Shown here: piece by piece, positions 14,913 to 23,701 of the stretch
Position numbering within the stretch: the stretch's first letter is position 1
Layout of the letters: each line of letters opens with the position of its first letter
NCBI GenBank assembly: GCA_041905795.1
Contig: JAYRKL010000008.1
Coordinates: 1-64,000 of the forward strand
Length of the DNA stretch: 64,000 nucleotides
Direction: 5' to 3'
DNA from: SHVO01 sp041905795
Lineage (GTDB): Bacteria > Pseudomonadota > Alphaproteobacteria > Rhodospirillales > Rhodospirillaceae
Program-made: the position numbers and the translations under genes
Notes under the pieces: model-generated
Database searches by the model: none
Told to the model about the DNA's origin: nothing
Seen by the model: the letters and a program-made list of their open reading frames with translations, nothing else

Positions 14913-17702
14913 TCAGTTGGTCAGGCGCTGCATGATGGCCGGCAGGTGCACGAGGTCGGCCTTATAATTGCCGGTGAGCGCGTACATCACCATGTTGATG
15001 CCGGCGCGGTAGGCCAGTTCGCGCTGGGTCTCGCCGCCGGGGATGGCGGCATAGAGCGCGATTCCGTTGGCGTCTTTCGCCCATGCCGACGCCCAGTCGT
15101 TGGCGCCGATGATCACCGACGACGTTCCATCGGTGGCGCTGGAGCCGGTCTCGATCAGGATCTCGCCGTCGGTATAGCGGCCGGGCAGGCCCTTCATCAG
15201 GTAGAAGGTGCGGGTCAGCACGTGGTCGTTGGCGACCTTGGACAGCGGCGGGATGTCGAGGTTGCGCACGATCTCTTCCATGCGCCCATGGTTCTTGCCG
15301 TCGGCGGCGACCGCGCCGGGCTGGTCGGGGGCGTCGAACACCACCATGCCGCCGCGGTGCAGGTAGGCGTTGAGGGCCGCCAGGGCTTTGGGCGGCGGCA
15401 GGCGATAGCCGGGGGTGATGCGCCAGTAGATCAAGGGATAGGCCAGCAGGCCGTCGACGGTGATGTTGTTGGCGTTGAGGTCGACGCGCGCCGGGTCGGA
15501 CAGCTCCGCGGCGGTGCGCGCGGCCATGAGCTGGGTGAGCACCGTGAGGCCGGCGGCAGCGATGCGGTCGGCGTCGGCGTTGCCGGTGGCGGCGTAGGCC
15601 AGGCGGGTGTCGATGATGGCGTTGCGGATGGCCGGGTCGACGTCGAGCTCCCGGCGGGCCTCGGCGGCCCGCGCCTGAGGCGCGGCCAGGCACAGCACCA
15701 GCAGGAGGACCGCGGCGCCGGGGACGTCGATGGCGCCGACGCGTTCCGGCAGCAGGCGGCGCAGGCCGAAGCTGATCACTAGGTCCGCCAGCAGCAGGAT
15801 CAGGGCCGCGGTCAGCAGCCAGGGTTTCAGCACACGTTCGCGGGTTACAGACTCAAACCCCATGCGGGTGGCGCCGAGCGGCGGTTCGGCCAGGGCCTTG
15901 AGTTCGGGCAGGTTGGCCGAGAGGTTGAGGGCACGGGTGGCGCCGGGCGGGCCATAGAGGCCGGGCGGCGTCGAAGGGCTGGCGGCGGTCTTGGCGATAT
16001 CCTGGGCGGCGATGGCGCCGGTGGATGGGCCGGGCGGGGTCAGGCGGCCGAAGCCGTCGATCAGGTTGCGCGGCGGAAGCTGACCGGCCGCGTCTTCGGC
16101 CTCGCCCTGGATGCCGCGGCTGATGTCCACCAGACGGCGCAGCATGTCCACGAACAGACCGGACAAGGGCAGCTTGGACCACTCGGGCGTGGCGGTGACG
16201 TGGATCAGCACGATCCAGCCCTGGCCCTTGCGCATGGCGGTCACCAGCGGCGTGCCGTCCTGGAGCCGCGCCCAGGTCTTGCCGGCGAGATCGGCAGCCG
16301 GTTCCGCCAGCACCTGCGACGTGACGCTGACATCGTCGGGAACCAGCAAATCCTTGAACGGCGAGGTCGGCGGGAACGACGCCACCGACGCCGGCGTGCT
16401 CCACGACATGGCGCCGCCCAGGGTGCGTCCGCCTTCGCGCAGCTTCACCGGCAGCAGCGGGTCGACATTGCCGGTGAGGTTGGGGCCGGCGAAGCGCACC
16501 AAGAGACCACCTGAGTCCACCCAGGCGCCGATGCGGTCCTGCTCGGAGTCCAGGATCTTGCCGCCGTCGGCCATGATCAGCACCGCCAGCGGGCGTTCCA
16601 TCAGGGTGTCGAGGTCGCCGGCGCGGACATCGGCGTAAGGGCCGAGCGCCTCGCGGATGTAATAGGAGTTCTCCAGGAGCGGCGCGCGCACGCCGCTGAC
16701 GGTGGCGCTCGCGAGACCGACCGGGCGGCGCTGCCAGTGGTCGTCCGACAGCACGGTCGCGGCGGCCGAGGCCACGTTCTCGACGTCGAAGCGGGCGATG
16801 CGGTTGGCGAGTTCGGTGGGCATGGCCAGGCGCGCGGTGGCGAGGGAGGCACCCGCAGCGAAATTGACCACGGTCTGGGCGATCACCTGGTTGTCGCCGT
16901 CGAGGGCGCGCACGGTTTCGCTGGTTTGAGGTTGCCCGGCGCCGATGCGCGCCAGTTTCACTTCGATGTCGTTGCCCGAGGCTTCGGTCTTGGCGGTGAA
17001 GGCGCGGTTCGGCGGATACTGCACGACCGGTTGCGTGAGGCCCTTGGCGTCGATCACCGTCAACGGCCCGACGGCTTGGAGGGCGTTGGCGAGTTCGCCG
17101 GCGCCGGTGTCATCCACGCCGTCGGCGATCCAGACCGTGGACGCGCCCGACGGAATGCCGGCCTTGGCCAGGGCTTTCACGCGTTCGGCGGCCTTGGCGC
17201 GGTCCGTGGGCCAGGGCGAGGGCGCCAGGCGCACCGATGTCTCCAAGGCTTCGCGGCCGGTCTGCAATTTCAGCGGCTGTCCTTGCGCCGTCGGTGCGGT
17301 CGCCACCACGGCCACGGGCTGGCCGCGCCGGTCGGCGGTCTCGAGGATGTCGCGCAACGCCTTGACGCGGTTTTCCCAATGGGTGGCCGCGGCCCAGCCG
17401 TCGTCGAACGCGACGATCACCGGGCCCGAACGCTCGCCGGGACGGGCGAAGTTCAGGATCGGATCGGCGAGGCCGAGGAGCGCCAGGATCAGGATCGCGA
17501 GCCGCAGAATGATCAGCCACGGCGGCGTATGCGCGGTGGTGCGCTGGGTGGGGTCGAGGTCGAACAGCAGGCGGATGGCCGGGAAGTTGACCTGCTTCAC
17601 CGCCGGCGGCGTCAGGCGCAACAGCAGCCACACCAGCGGCAAGGCCAGCGCGCCCGCGAGGATCCACGGCGAGGCGAACGAGAGGAAACCCAGGCTCAAC
17701 AT
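14913..17702 (-). CDS. BatA-like N-terminal plus DUF4159 membrane protein
   Basis: 929 aa. It opens with the double-transmembrane N-terminal segment found in Bat proteins (FASPWILAGALALPLVWLLLRLTPP and a second helix near residue 65). An alpha/beta region follows, then a further helix pair near residues 625-665. The C-terminal 210 residues look like DUF4159, with RRELDVDPAIRNAIIDTRLAYA and YLHRGGMVVFDAPD. It probably acts in the envelope with the MoxR ATPase as chaperone or assembly partner, an inference from gene order. The neighbouring DUF58 gene ends 5 bp upstream. Confidence 0.82.
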   Translation of the reverse strand: MLSLGFLSFASPWILAGALALPLVWLLLRLTPPAVKQVNFPAIRLLFDLDPTQRTTAHTPPWLIILRLAILILALLGLADPILNFARPGERSGPVIVAFDDGWAAATHWENRVKALRDILETADRRGQPVAVVATAPTAQGQPLKLQTGREALETSVRLAPSPWPTDRAKAAERVKALAKAGIPSGASTVWIADGVDDTGAGELANALQAVGPLTVIDAKGLTQPVVQYPPNRAFTAKTEASGNDIEVKLARIGAGQPQTSETVRALDGDNQVIAQTVVNFAAGASLATARLAMPTELANRIARFDVENVASAAATVLSDDHWQRRPVGLASATVSGVRAPLLENSYYIREALGPYADVRAGDLDTLMERPLAVLIMADGGKILDSEQDRIGAWVDSGGLLVRFAGPNLTGNVDPLLPVKLREGGRTLGGAMSWSTPASVASFPPTSPFKDLLVPDDVSVTSQVLAEPAADLAGKTWARLQDGTPLVTAMRKGQGWIVLIHVTATPEWSKLPLSGLFVDMLRRLVDISRGIQGEAEDAAGQLPPRNLIDGFGRLTPPGPSTGAIAAQDIAKTAASPSTPPGLYGPPGATRALNLSANLPELKALAEPPLGATRMGFESVTRERVLKPWLLTAALILLLADLVISFGLRRLLPERVGAIDVPGAAVLLLVLCLAAPQARAAEARRELDVDPAIRNAIIDTRLAYAATGNADADRIAAAGLTVLTQLMAARTAAELSDPARVDLNANNITVDGLLAYPLIYWRITPGYRLPPPKALAALNAYLHRGGMVVFDAPDQPGAVAADGKNHGRMEEIVRNLDIPPLSKVANDHVLTRTFYLMKGLPGRYTDGEILIETGSSATDGTSSVIIGANDWASAWAKDANGIALYAAIPGGETQRELAYRAGINMVMYALTGNYKADLVHLPAIMQRLTN

Positions 17703-17707
17703 GCGGT

Positions 17708-18634
17708 CTACCGCCGGTGGCCGGTGATGGCGTTATGCAGCGCGGCCACGGCCAGCTGCGGCGAGTGGCCGGTGTGATGCACGGCGAAGGTCCATCCGAC
17801 CGCGGCGGCGAGGGACTTGAGGCCGGCCCGGTGCGCGGCCAGGCGCTGCATATATTGCGCGCGGGCGTCCTCGGTGCGGTCGATGACCGTGGCGCCCTCG
17901 TGTTCCAGGCCGACAAACCGCACCCGGCCCTCGAACGGCAGGGATTCTTCGGCCGGGTCGAGAATCTGCATCATGTGGCCGACGACGCCCCGGTGCGCCA
18001 CCGCGCGCACCATGCCGCCGATCTCCTGCAGCGGGCCCAGGAAGTCGCTGAACATGACCATGGCGGCGTTGCGCGGCAGGCTCTCGAAGCGCGGCACTTC
18101 CGGCACCCTGGCCGGCTTTTCCTCGAGCAACTCGACGCTGATCGCATCGGCCATCTGGCCCACCGCCAGGCGGCCGGCGCTGGCGCCGCGCTGCAGACGC
18201 CCGTCGCCGGTGACGCGGACGATGCGTTCGCCGCCGTCGATCAGTAATTGCGCGATCGCCAGCGTCATCACCGCCGCGCGCTCGGCCTTGGTGGGGAATT
18301 TCGGGTCGGACCTGTAGCGCATGGAGGGTGAGGTGTCGCACCACAGCACCGCCGTCTGGCTGGTCACCCATTCGCGCTCGCGCACGTAAATCTGGTCGAC
18401 CTTGCCCGACTGGCGCCAATCGATCGACTGCGGCGTGTCGTCGGTGGAATAAGGGCGGAACTGCCAGAAGGAATCGCCCACGCCGGCGCGGCGCCGGCCG
18501 TGACTACCGAGTACGTTGGCGGTGGCAGGACGGCGGGTCGGCACCGCCAGCGGCGGCAGCGCGGCGGCGATGACATCCGCCTGCGCGCGCAAGCGGTGGC
18601 TTTCTTCCCGGCGGGTTCCGGCGTTCAGGGCCAC
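17708..18634 (-). CDS. DUF58 domain protein (VWA-like)
   Basis: 308 aa, soluble. It carries the DUF58 signature FRPYSTDDTPQSIDWRQSGK followed by YVREREWVTSQTAVLWCD. The D-T-S-P-S run resembles the MIDAS metal site (DxSxS) of von Willebrand A domains. DUF58 proteins are regularly encoded next to MoxR ATPases and are thought to be their partners. It sits second in the operon, 10 bp after the MoxR gene. Confidence 0.9.
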   Translation of the reverse strand: MALNAGTRREESHRLRAQADVIAAALPPLAVPTRRPATANVLGSHGRRRAGVGDSFWQFRPYSTDDTPQSIDWRQSGKVDQIYVREREWVTSQTAVLWCDTSPSMRYRSDPKFPTKAERAAVMTLAIAQLLIDGGERIVRVTGDGRLQRGASAGRLAVGQMADAISVELLEEKPARVPEVPRFESLPRNAAMVMFSDFLGPLQEIGGMVRAVAHRGVVGHMMQILDPAEESLPFEGRVRFVGLEHEGATVIDRTEDARAQYMQRLAAHRAGLKSLAAAVGWTFAVHHTGHSPQLAVAALHNAITGHRR

Positions 18635-18644
18635 AAAACGCCTC

Positions 18645-19652
18645 TCAGGTGTCGAGGCGGCGGCAGAGAGTCTCGATCAGCGCCGGCAGGGTGTGGCCGT
18701 CGGCGCGGGCGCCGAAGCTCAGGGCCATGCGGTGCTGCAGCACCGGACGCGCCAGCGCGATGACGTCGTCGACCGACGGCGCGAGACGCCCCTGCAAGAG
18801 GGCGCGGGCGCGCACCGCCTGCATCAAGGCCTGGCTCGCGCGCGGGCCTGGGCCCCAGGCCACTTGGTCTTTCACGTCCTCAATGTCGGTGGTCTCGGGC
18901 CGGCCGGAGCGCACCAGCCTGAGGATGGCGCTGGTGACGCTTTCCCCCACCGGCACCTGGCGCACCAGTTTCTGCGCGGCCGCGAGGTCGTCGGCCGACA
19001 ACACGCGTTGAGGTTCCGGCGCGTCGTTGCCGGTGGTGCGCAGCATGATCTGGCGCTCGGCTTCCAGGTCGGGGTAGCCGATGTCCACCTGCATCAGGAA
19101 GCGATCGAGCTGCGCTTCGGGCAGGGGATAGGTGCCTTCCTGTTCGATCGGATTCTGGGTGGCGAGCACATGGAACGGCTGCGGCAGGACGTGATACTGG
19201 CCGGCGATGGAGACGCGGTTTTCCTGCATCGCCTGCAGCAGCGCCGATTGCGTGCGCGGGCTGGCGCGGTTGATTTCGTCGGCCATCAGGAGCTGGCAGA
19301 ACACCGGGCCCTTGATGAAGCGGAACGCGCGCCGGCCGTCGGCGTTTTCCTCCAGCACTTCCGAGCCCAGGATGTCCGCGGGCATCAGGTCGGGCGTGAA
19401 CTGGACGCGTTTGTCGTCGAGACCGAGCACGATGCCGAGCGCGTGGGCGAGCTTGGTCTTGGCGAGGCCGGGGACGCCGATCAGCAAAGCGTGGCCGCCG
19501 GCCAGCAGAGTGATGAGGGTCTCTTCCACCACGGCGCCCTGGCCGTAGATCACCTGTTCGACCGCGTCCTTGGCCTTATGGACCAGATCGCCAACACGCT
19601 CCATGGCGGCGACCGCATCCGCAGGAGTCGCCTGTGTCATCGCTGCACTCAC
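18645..19652 (-). CDS. MoxR-family AAA+ ATPase
   Basis: 335 aa. The Walker A is in the form GVPGLAKTKLAHAL near residue 60, Walker B is MADEINRASPRTQSALLQAM, and sensor 1 is VLATQNPIEQEGTYPLPEAQLDRFL. It acts as a chaperone-like ATPase for the proteins encoded downstream. I keep the GTG start at 19652 because GGAG lies 10 bp upstream; an ATG four codons in (19640) is the alternative. First gene of the operon running to 12798, divergent from the DUF1285 gene across 190 bp. Confidence 0.93.
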   Translation of the reverse strand: MSAAMTQATPADAVAAMERVGDLVHKAKDAVEQVIYGQGAVVEETLITLLAGGHALLIGVPGLAKTKLAHALGIVLGLDDKRVQFTPDLMPADILGSEVLEENADGRRAFRFIKGPVFCQLLMADEINRASPRTQSALLQAMQENRVSIAGQYHVLPQPFHVLATQNPIEQEGTYPLPEAQLDRFLMQVDIGYPDLEAERQIMLRTTGNDAPEPQRVLSADDLAAAQKLVRQVPVGESVTSAILRLVRSGRPETTDIEDVKDQVAWGPGPRASQALMQAVRARALLQGRLAPSVDDVIALARPVLQHRMALSFGARADGHTLPALIETLCRRLDT

Positions 19653-19843
19653 GAAATCCGCTCCGTTAGCCTATGAACCACACGCCAAGGTTTAACCTAA
19701 CCCCGGTTCTGTAAGATTTGTCGCATTTTTGCGCCCTAAAATCGCATATCTTTTTTTTAAGCGGCCGGCGGCGGATGTTCGTTTCCGGCTCCGAGGGTTT
19801 AGGGTTCAATAGGCCAAACGCAAGCCAGCCAGGCAGGAGAATG

Positions 19844-20383
19844 ATGGAACGGCCCGCGGACGAGGGTGGAAGAGCGCCAGGACGCCCGGAAGGGCCGGTC
19901 CGGCTGCCCGACCTGTGCGGCGACTTCCAGATGCGCATCGACCGCAACGGTACCTGGTTCTACCGCGGCTCGCCCATAGGGCGTGCCGCCCTGGTGAAGC
20001 TGTTCTCGAGCGTGCTGCGCAAGGACGCGGACGGCGCCCATTGGCTGACCACGCCGGTGGAGAACGGCCGGATCGACGTGGAGGATGCGGCGTTCGTCGC
20101 CGTCGAGATGGCCGCCGAAGGGACGGGGCGCGACCAGGTCATCCGCTTCCGCACCAATGTCGACGATATGGTGACCCTGGACGGCGACCACGCCTTGCGT
20201 ATCGCGGAATCCGAGGACGGGGAGCCCCGGCCTTATATTCACGTCCGCAAGGGCCTCGAGGCCCGTATCGTGCGGGCGGCGTTCTATCACCTGATCGAAC
20301 GCGGCGAACCGGATCCGCAAGCCCCGGGCCGGTTCGGGGTCTGGAGCGCTGGCCGGTTTTTTGCCTTGGGACCGCTGGCATGA
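19844..20383 (+). CDS. DUF1285 domain protein
   Basis: About 179 aa. The frame is open much further upstream, but AGGAG at 19835-19839 favours the ATG at 19844 (or 19841). Family features include FQMRIDRNGTWFYRGSPIGR near the N-terminus and HWLTTPVENGRIDVEDAAFVAVEM after it. The function of DUF1285 proteins is not established. It overlaps the NUDIX gene by four bases (ATGA), so the two are translationally coupled. Confidence 0.85.
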   Translation: MERPADEGGRAPGRPEGPVRLPDLCGDFQMRIDRNGTWFYRGSPIGRAALVKLFSSVLRKDADGAHWLTTPVENGRIDVEDAAFVAVEMAAEGTGRDQVIRFRTNVDDMVTLDGDHALRIAESEDGEPRPYIHVRKGLEARIVRAAFYHLIERGEPDPQAPGRFGVWSAGRFFALGPLA

Positions 20384-21081
20384 CGGCGGCGCAACTCAAG
20401 TCCGCCGGCCCGCCGCCCTTGACCCGCGTCCAGATCCGCGCGCGCCTGGCGGCGCCGCGCGATCCCTTGCGCGCGCGCAGCGACCAGCAGACGGCGGCGC
20501 AATTGCTCACCGCCGCCGACCTGAAACCCTATGAGGGGCGCGGCGCCATGGCCTTCGCTGCGCCGCTGCCGCCGGAAACGCCGCGCCAGGCCGCGGCGGT
20601 GCTGGTGCCCCTGGTCGAACACGCGGACGGTTTCAGCCTGATCCTCACCCAGCGCACCGCCGCCCTGAAAGCCCACGCCGGGCAGATCTCCTTTCCGGGC
20701 GGGCGCATGGAGAAGGACGACGCCGACGCGGAATCCGCGGCGCTGCGGGAGGCCTGGGAGGAAATCGGCCTCGACCCAAAATCTGTGGAAATCCTGGGGC
20801 GCCTCGATCCCTACAAGACCGTCACCGGCTTCGACGTGACCCCGGTGGTGGGCGCCCTGGCGCCGCCGCTCGCGCTCAAGCCCGATCCGGTGGAGGTCGC
20901 GGACATCTTCGAGGTGCCGCTGGCGTTCCTGCTGGATCCGGCCAATCACCAGCGCCATAGCCGGACCTCGCCCACCGGCGCGGTGAGGGCCTACTACGCC
21001 ATGCCATACCAGGATCGCTATATCTGGGGGGCGACAGCGGGTATGCTTGTGAACCTATATGAAGTGCTGACGGCGGCGTGA
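20380..21081 (+). CDS. NUDIX hydrolase, CoA pyrophosphatase type
   Basis: 233 aa. The NUDIX box is near residues 105-127: GGRMEKDDADAESAALREA followed by WEEIGL, which gives the REAxEEIG metal-binding residues. The preceding ILTQRTAALKAHAGQISFPGG is the UPF0035 signature of CoA-pyrophosphohydrolases, so CoA or related diphosphates are the likely substrates. It starts inside the DUF1285 stop and precedes a small membrane protein and cca, an order seen in other Alphaproteobacteria. Confidence 0.9.
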   Translation: MTAAQLKSAGPPPLTRVQIRARLAAPRDPLRARSDQQTAAQLLTAADLKPYEGRGAMAFAAPLPPETPRQAAAVLVPLVEHADGFSLILTQRTAALKAHAGQISFPGGRMEKDDADAESAALREAWEEIGLDPKSVEILGRLDPYKTVTGFDVTPVVGALAPPLALKPDPVEVADIFEVPLAFLLDPANHQRHSRTSPTGAVRAYYAMPYQDRYIWGATAGMLVNLYEVLTAA

Positions 21082-21115
21082 ACGTCCGCCCAAGCGCCCA
21101 TGGGGGATGCCGCGG

Positions 21116-21409
21116 GTGGCCAGAATCCTGCTCACATATGTCGTGCCGTTCCTGATGCCGATGGCGGTCTATGCCGCCTGGAGCTGGTATCGCGCGCGGT
21201 ATGCCGCGACCCATGGCGGCGAAGCGCCGCAGCTCGAACGCGGGCCCTGGCCGCTCCTGGTGTTCCTGGGCGCGGTCTCGGCCTTCGCGGTGCTGGGTGT
21301 GACCGCGGTCATGCGCGGCGGACCGGCCGACCAGCGCTATGTGCCGCCGCATGTGGTCGACGGGGAAGTGGTGCCCGGCCATATGGAACCGAAGACGCCC
21401 AAACAGTGA
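21116..21409 (+). CDS. Small membrane protein between NUDIX and cca
   Basis: 97-100 aa. GTG at 21116 (VARILLTYVV) has GGGGGA eight bases upstream and fits better than ATG at 21107. Two hydrophobic segments are present: VARILLTYVVPFLMPMAVYAAW and WPLLVFLGAVSAFAVLGVTAVM. A polar C-terminal tail VVPGHMEPKTPKQ follows. It probably corresponds to the short alphaproteobacterial DUF6111-type family, named from memory and not certain. The stop overlaps the cca start (GTGA). Confidence 0.72.
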   Translation: MARILLTYVVPFLMPMAVYAAWSWYRARYAATHGGEAPQLERGPWPLLVFLGAVSAFAVLGVTAVMRGGPADQRYVPPHVVDGEVVPGHMEPKTPKQ

Positions 21410-22620
21410 CGCAGCCCCTGTCAGGTCAGGCCGAGCCCTGGATGGCGGCTCACGCGCGCCTGTTCCAGGCCCTGGGCGCGCCGCACCGCGACGTGCGTTT
21501 TGTCGGCGGCATCGTGCGCAATCGCCTCCTGGGCGAACCGCTCGGCGATGTCGATATCGGTACCCCGGATACCCCTGATGTGGTGATGGGGCGGCTCAAG
21601 GACGCCGGCTTCAAGGCGATTCCCACCGGCATCGCCCACGGCACCGTGACCGCGGTCGACGGCGGCCTCACCTATGAGATCACCACGCTTCGCCGTGACA
21701 CCGCCTGCGACGGCCGTCATGCGGCGGTGGAATTCACCGACGACTGGGCCGAGGACGCGCGCCGGCGCGACTTCACCATCAACGCCATGTCGCTGGCGCC
21801 CGACGGCACGCTGTTCGATTACCACGGCGGGCTCATGGACGCCCAGGCCGGCAAGGTGCGGTTCGTGGGCGACCCCGCCGACCGCATCCAGGAGGACTAT
21901 CTGCGGATCCTGCGGCTGTTCCGGTTCCAGGCGCGCTATGGGCGCAGCGACATCGACAACGCCACCCTCGAAGCGGTGCGCGCCCATGCCAAGGGCCTTG
22001 CACTGCTGTCGGCGGAACGGATCGCGCGGGAACTCGAGAAGCTGCTGGCGGCCAGGAACCCGGCGCCGGTCGTGGGGGTGATGACCACCACTGGCGTGCT
22101 GGCGGAAATCCTGCCCGAAGCGCGCACCGGACCGGCGCTGGCGCGGCTGATGGCGCGCGAGCACGAAACCCCCATGCCCGCGGATTGGCTGCGGCGCCTG
22201 GCGGTGCTGCTGCCCGAAGACACCGGCGCGGCGGCGGCGCGGCTGAGGCTTTCGCACGCCGACGGCGCGCGCCTTGCGCTGCTGGGGGCGCATGAGCCCG
22301 TGCTCAACGCGGGAACGCCGCACCTCGACCTTGCCCGGGCGCTTTATCGTCTCGGACAGGCGGCGGTGATCGATCGTCTCCTGATCGCCTGGGCCAAGGA
22401 TGGCGATGATCCGGCGTGGAAGGTCCAGCTGGCGCGCGCCAACGCCTGGACCGACAAGCCGTTTCCCATCGGCGGCGCCGATGTTCTCGCGCTGGGTTTC
22501 CCGCGCGGTCCGAAAGTCGGCGAACTTCTGCGGGCGGTTGAGGAGTGGTGGATCGTCGGCGGCTTCTCCGCCGACCGCGATGCCCTGCTGGCCTATCTCA
22601 AAGAATGTGCCGGCAGGTGA
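21406..22620 (+). CDS. cca: CCA tRNA nucleotidyltransferase / poly(A) polymerase family
   Basis: Adds or repairs the 3' CCA of tRNAs. The GTG start at 21406 overlaps the previous stop and gives 404 aa; the frame is open further upstream without homology. The nucleotidyltransferase core is near residue 32, RFVGGIVRNRLLGEP, then DVDIGTPDTP with the metal-binding Asp pair. RRRDFTINAMSL, GDPADRIQEDYLRILRLFRF and SAERIARELEKLL follow as in class II enzymes. No C-terminal HD domain is apparent. The tRNA at the window start already encodes CCA, so repair is a likely role. Confidence 0.93.
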   Translation: MTQPLSGQAEPWMAAHARLFQALGAPHRDVRFVGGIVRNRLLGEPLGDVDIGTPDTPDVVMGRLKDAGFKAIPTGIAHGTVTAVDGGLTYEITTLRRDTACDGRHAAVEFTDDWAEDARRRDFTINAMSLAPDGTLFDYHGGLMDAQAGKVRFVGDPADRIQEDYLRILRLFRFQARYGRSDIDNATLEAVRAHAKGLALLSAERIARELEKLLAARNPAPVVGVMTTTGVLAEILPEARTGPALARLMAREHETPMPADWLRRLAVLLPEDTGAAAARLRLSHADGARLALLGAHEPVLNAGTPHLDLARALYRLGQAAVIDRLLIAWAKDGDDPAWKVQLARANAWTDKPFPIGGADVLALGFPRGPKVGELLRAVEEWWIVGGFSADRDALLAYLKECAGR

Positions 22621-22665
22621 TGCTGGGAGCGCCGCGGCGCTTGTCCGGTAAATCTTGGGGGGATC

Positions 22666-22835
22666 TGAAAAAAGCGAAGGCCCTGTCGGGGGAAACAGGG
22701 CCTTCCGTCTTTAGCCCTGAGGGGGGCAGGGCTTCTGAAAACGGCTGTCAGCACTTGGGGGGATCATGCTCTCGACAACCGATGTGCCTACTCTACCCCC
22801 GGCACCATTACAGCAGCATGGTCAGAGCATGAATT
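22666..22835 (-). ncRNA. Candidate C-rich small RNA with Rho-independent terminator
   Basis: In the convergent gap after trmL, the minus strand can form an 8-bp closing stem (AGAGCATG and CATGCTCT, 22824-22831 with 22765-22772). A single-stranded ATCCCCCCAAG comes next. Then there is a hairpin GCCCTG/CAGGGC with a CCCCCC loop (about 22715-22732). A terminator hairpin with CCCCC in its loop and a T6 tail ends it. The repeated exposed C-runs resemble anti-Shine-Dalgarno sRNAs. No clear promoter is visible, and it could instead be the trmL 3' UTR. Confidence 0.35.
22668..22705 (-). terminator. Rho-independent terminator, minus strand
   Basis: A perfect 10-bp stem GAAGGCCCTG/CAGGGCCTTC (22676-22685 with 22696-22705) is followed on the minus strand by GC and six T (22668-22673). 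It would end the trmL transcript or the candidate small RNA. On the plus strand the tail is weak (CGTCTTTA), so it is a poorer terminator for cca. Confidence 0.75.
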
Positions 22836-22866
22836 TGCTGTCAGCCAATCGCCGCCCGCCAATCCC

Positions 22867-23331
22867 CTAAAGATCTGTTTTTTCTTGAAGAAATCCGATC
22901 TGACGCAAGGCCTCGGCCAAAACGATGCTCGCCGCCATGGCGACATTGAGCGAGCGAAGGCCCGCCGCCATGGGGATGCGGACCCGGGCGTCGGCCCGGG
23001 CGTGGACCTCTTCGGGCACGCCCCGGCTTTCACGGCCCAGCAGCAGCACATCCGTGGGGTCATAGGTAAAGTCGGTATAGGGAACGGCGCCGGTTGTGGA
23101 TAACAGCACCAGCCGCCCTGCCGGCCGGGCGTCCAGATAGGCCTGCCAGGAGCTGTGCCGGAACAGCTCGCAGACCCCGCCGTAATCCATGGCGGATCTC
23201 CGTAAACGCTTGTCATCAAAGGGAAACCCGCAGGGTTCGATGACGTCCACCGGCACCTTGAAACAGGCGCCCAGGCGCAAGACGGCGCCGGTGTTCTGGG
23301 GGATGTCGGGTTGGTAGAGCGCGAGGCGCAT
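22867..23331 (-). CDS. trmL: tRNA (cytidine/uridine-34-2'-O)-methyltransferase
   Basis: SPOUT-class methyltransferase that 2'-O-methylates the wobble base of tRNA-Leu. 154 aa, normal for TrmL. Conserved features are the N-terminal MRLALYQPDIPQNTGAVLRL, central DVLLLGRESRGVPEEVH, and C-terminal RIPMAAGLRSLNVAMAASIVL, the knotted SAM site. It converges with cca on a region that holds a terminator and a candidate small RNA. Confidence 0.95.
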   Translation of the reverse strand: MRLALYQPDIPQNTGAVLRLGACFKVPVDVIEPCGFPFDDKRLRRSAMDYGGVCELFRHSSWQAYLDARPAGRLVLLSTTGAVPYTDFTYDPTDVLLLGRESRGVPEEVHARADARVRIPMAAGLRSLNVAMAASIVLAEALRQIGFLQEKTDL

Positions 23332-23701
23332 GGACGGCGGTTCGATCCTGACATGTAACCTTGGGCCGCACGCGTTTTCGGCAAGGCGCGGTTGCCGAAA
23401 ACCGCGTGCGGGACACGCCCTTTGGCCTTTTCAAGGCGGGCGTTTTATTCTATACCCGCCGCGCTGAAAACCCTTATGCTTCCGCCGGTTGGGGCCGGCT
23501 CCCGGGGTCGATTCGGTGCTCTGAAACCCTTGTGTTTAACAGGGGATCGGGGCAGCCGGGCGGGCCGGGGAAACGGGGTCCTAGGGGTTACGGAAAGGGT
23601 TCATCCGCCGCCAACCTGTCAGCCGGAGCCATGCATTATGGCCGGGCTGAAGCCCAAGGTTGCGCTTCGCGCGGTTAGTTGACTGAGAAGGATCATACAC
23701 G
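23332..23701. other. 370-bp divergent intergenic region between trmL and petA
   Basis: No convincing gene; short frames here lack homology and good starts. It holds a very stable hairpin with roughly 19-bp arms (23366-23384 and 23392-23411; arm CCGCACGCG then TTTTCGGCAA, one bulge). A second hairpin ending in TTTTATT follows (23415-23447). The petA promoter probably lies in 23500-23650. AAGGA at 23690-23694 is the petA Shine-Dalgarno. Confidence 0.6.
23415..23447 (+). terminator. Possible plus-strand terminator or attenuator hairpin
   Basis: ACGCCC (23415-23420) pairs with GGGCGT (23438-23443) across a loop that can itself pair GGCC/GGC partly, followed by TTTTATTC. It lies just after the long hairpin at 23366-23411. 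A plus-strand transcript starting between the trmL start and 23366 would end here. Whether such a transcript exists is unknown. Confidence 0.35.

Noticed and set aside
19718..19745. TTTGTCGCATTTTTGCG resembling the repeat linker near the MoxR/DUF1285 promoter region
   Set aside because: No conserved core CCGG-TCCAC and no second hairpin; likely chance similarity.
23392..23682. Plus-strand frames of about 96-105 codons upstream of petA
   Set aside because: They run through hairpins, have no family features, and the two overlap each other in different frames.
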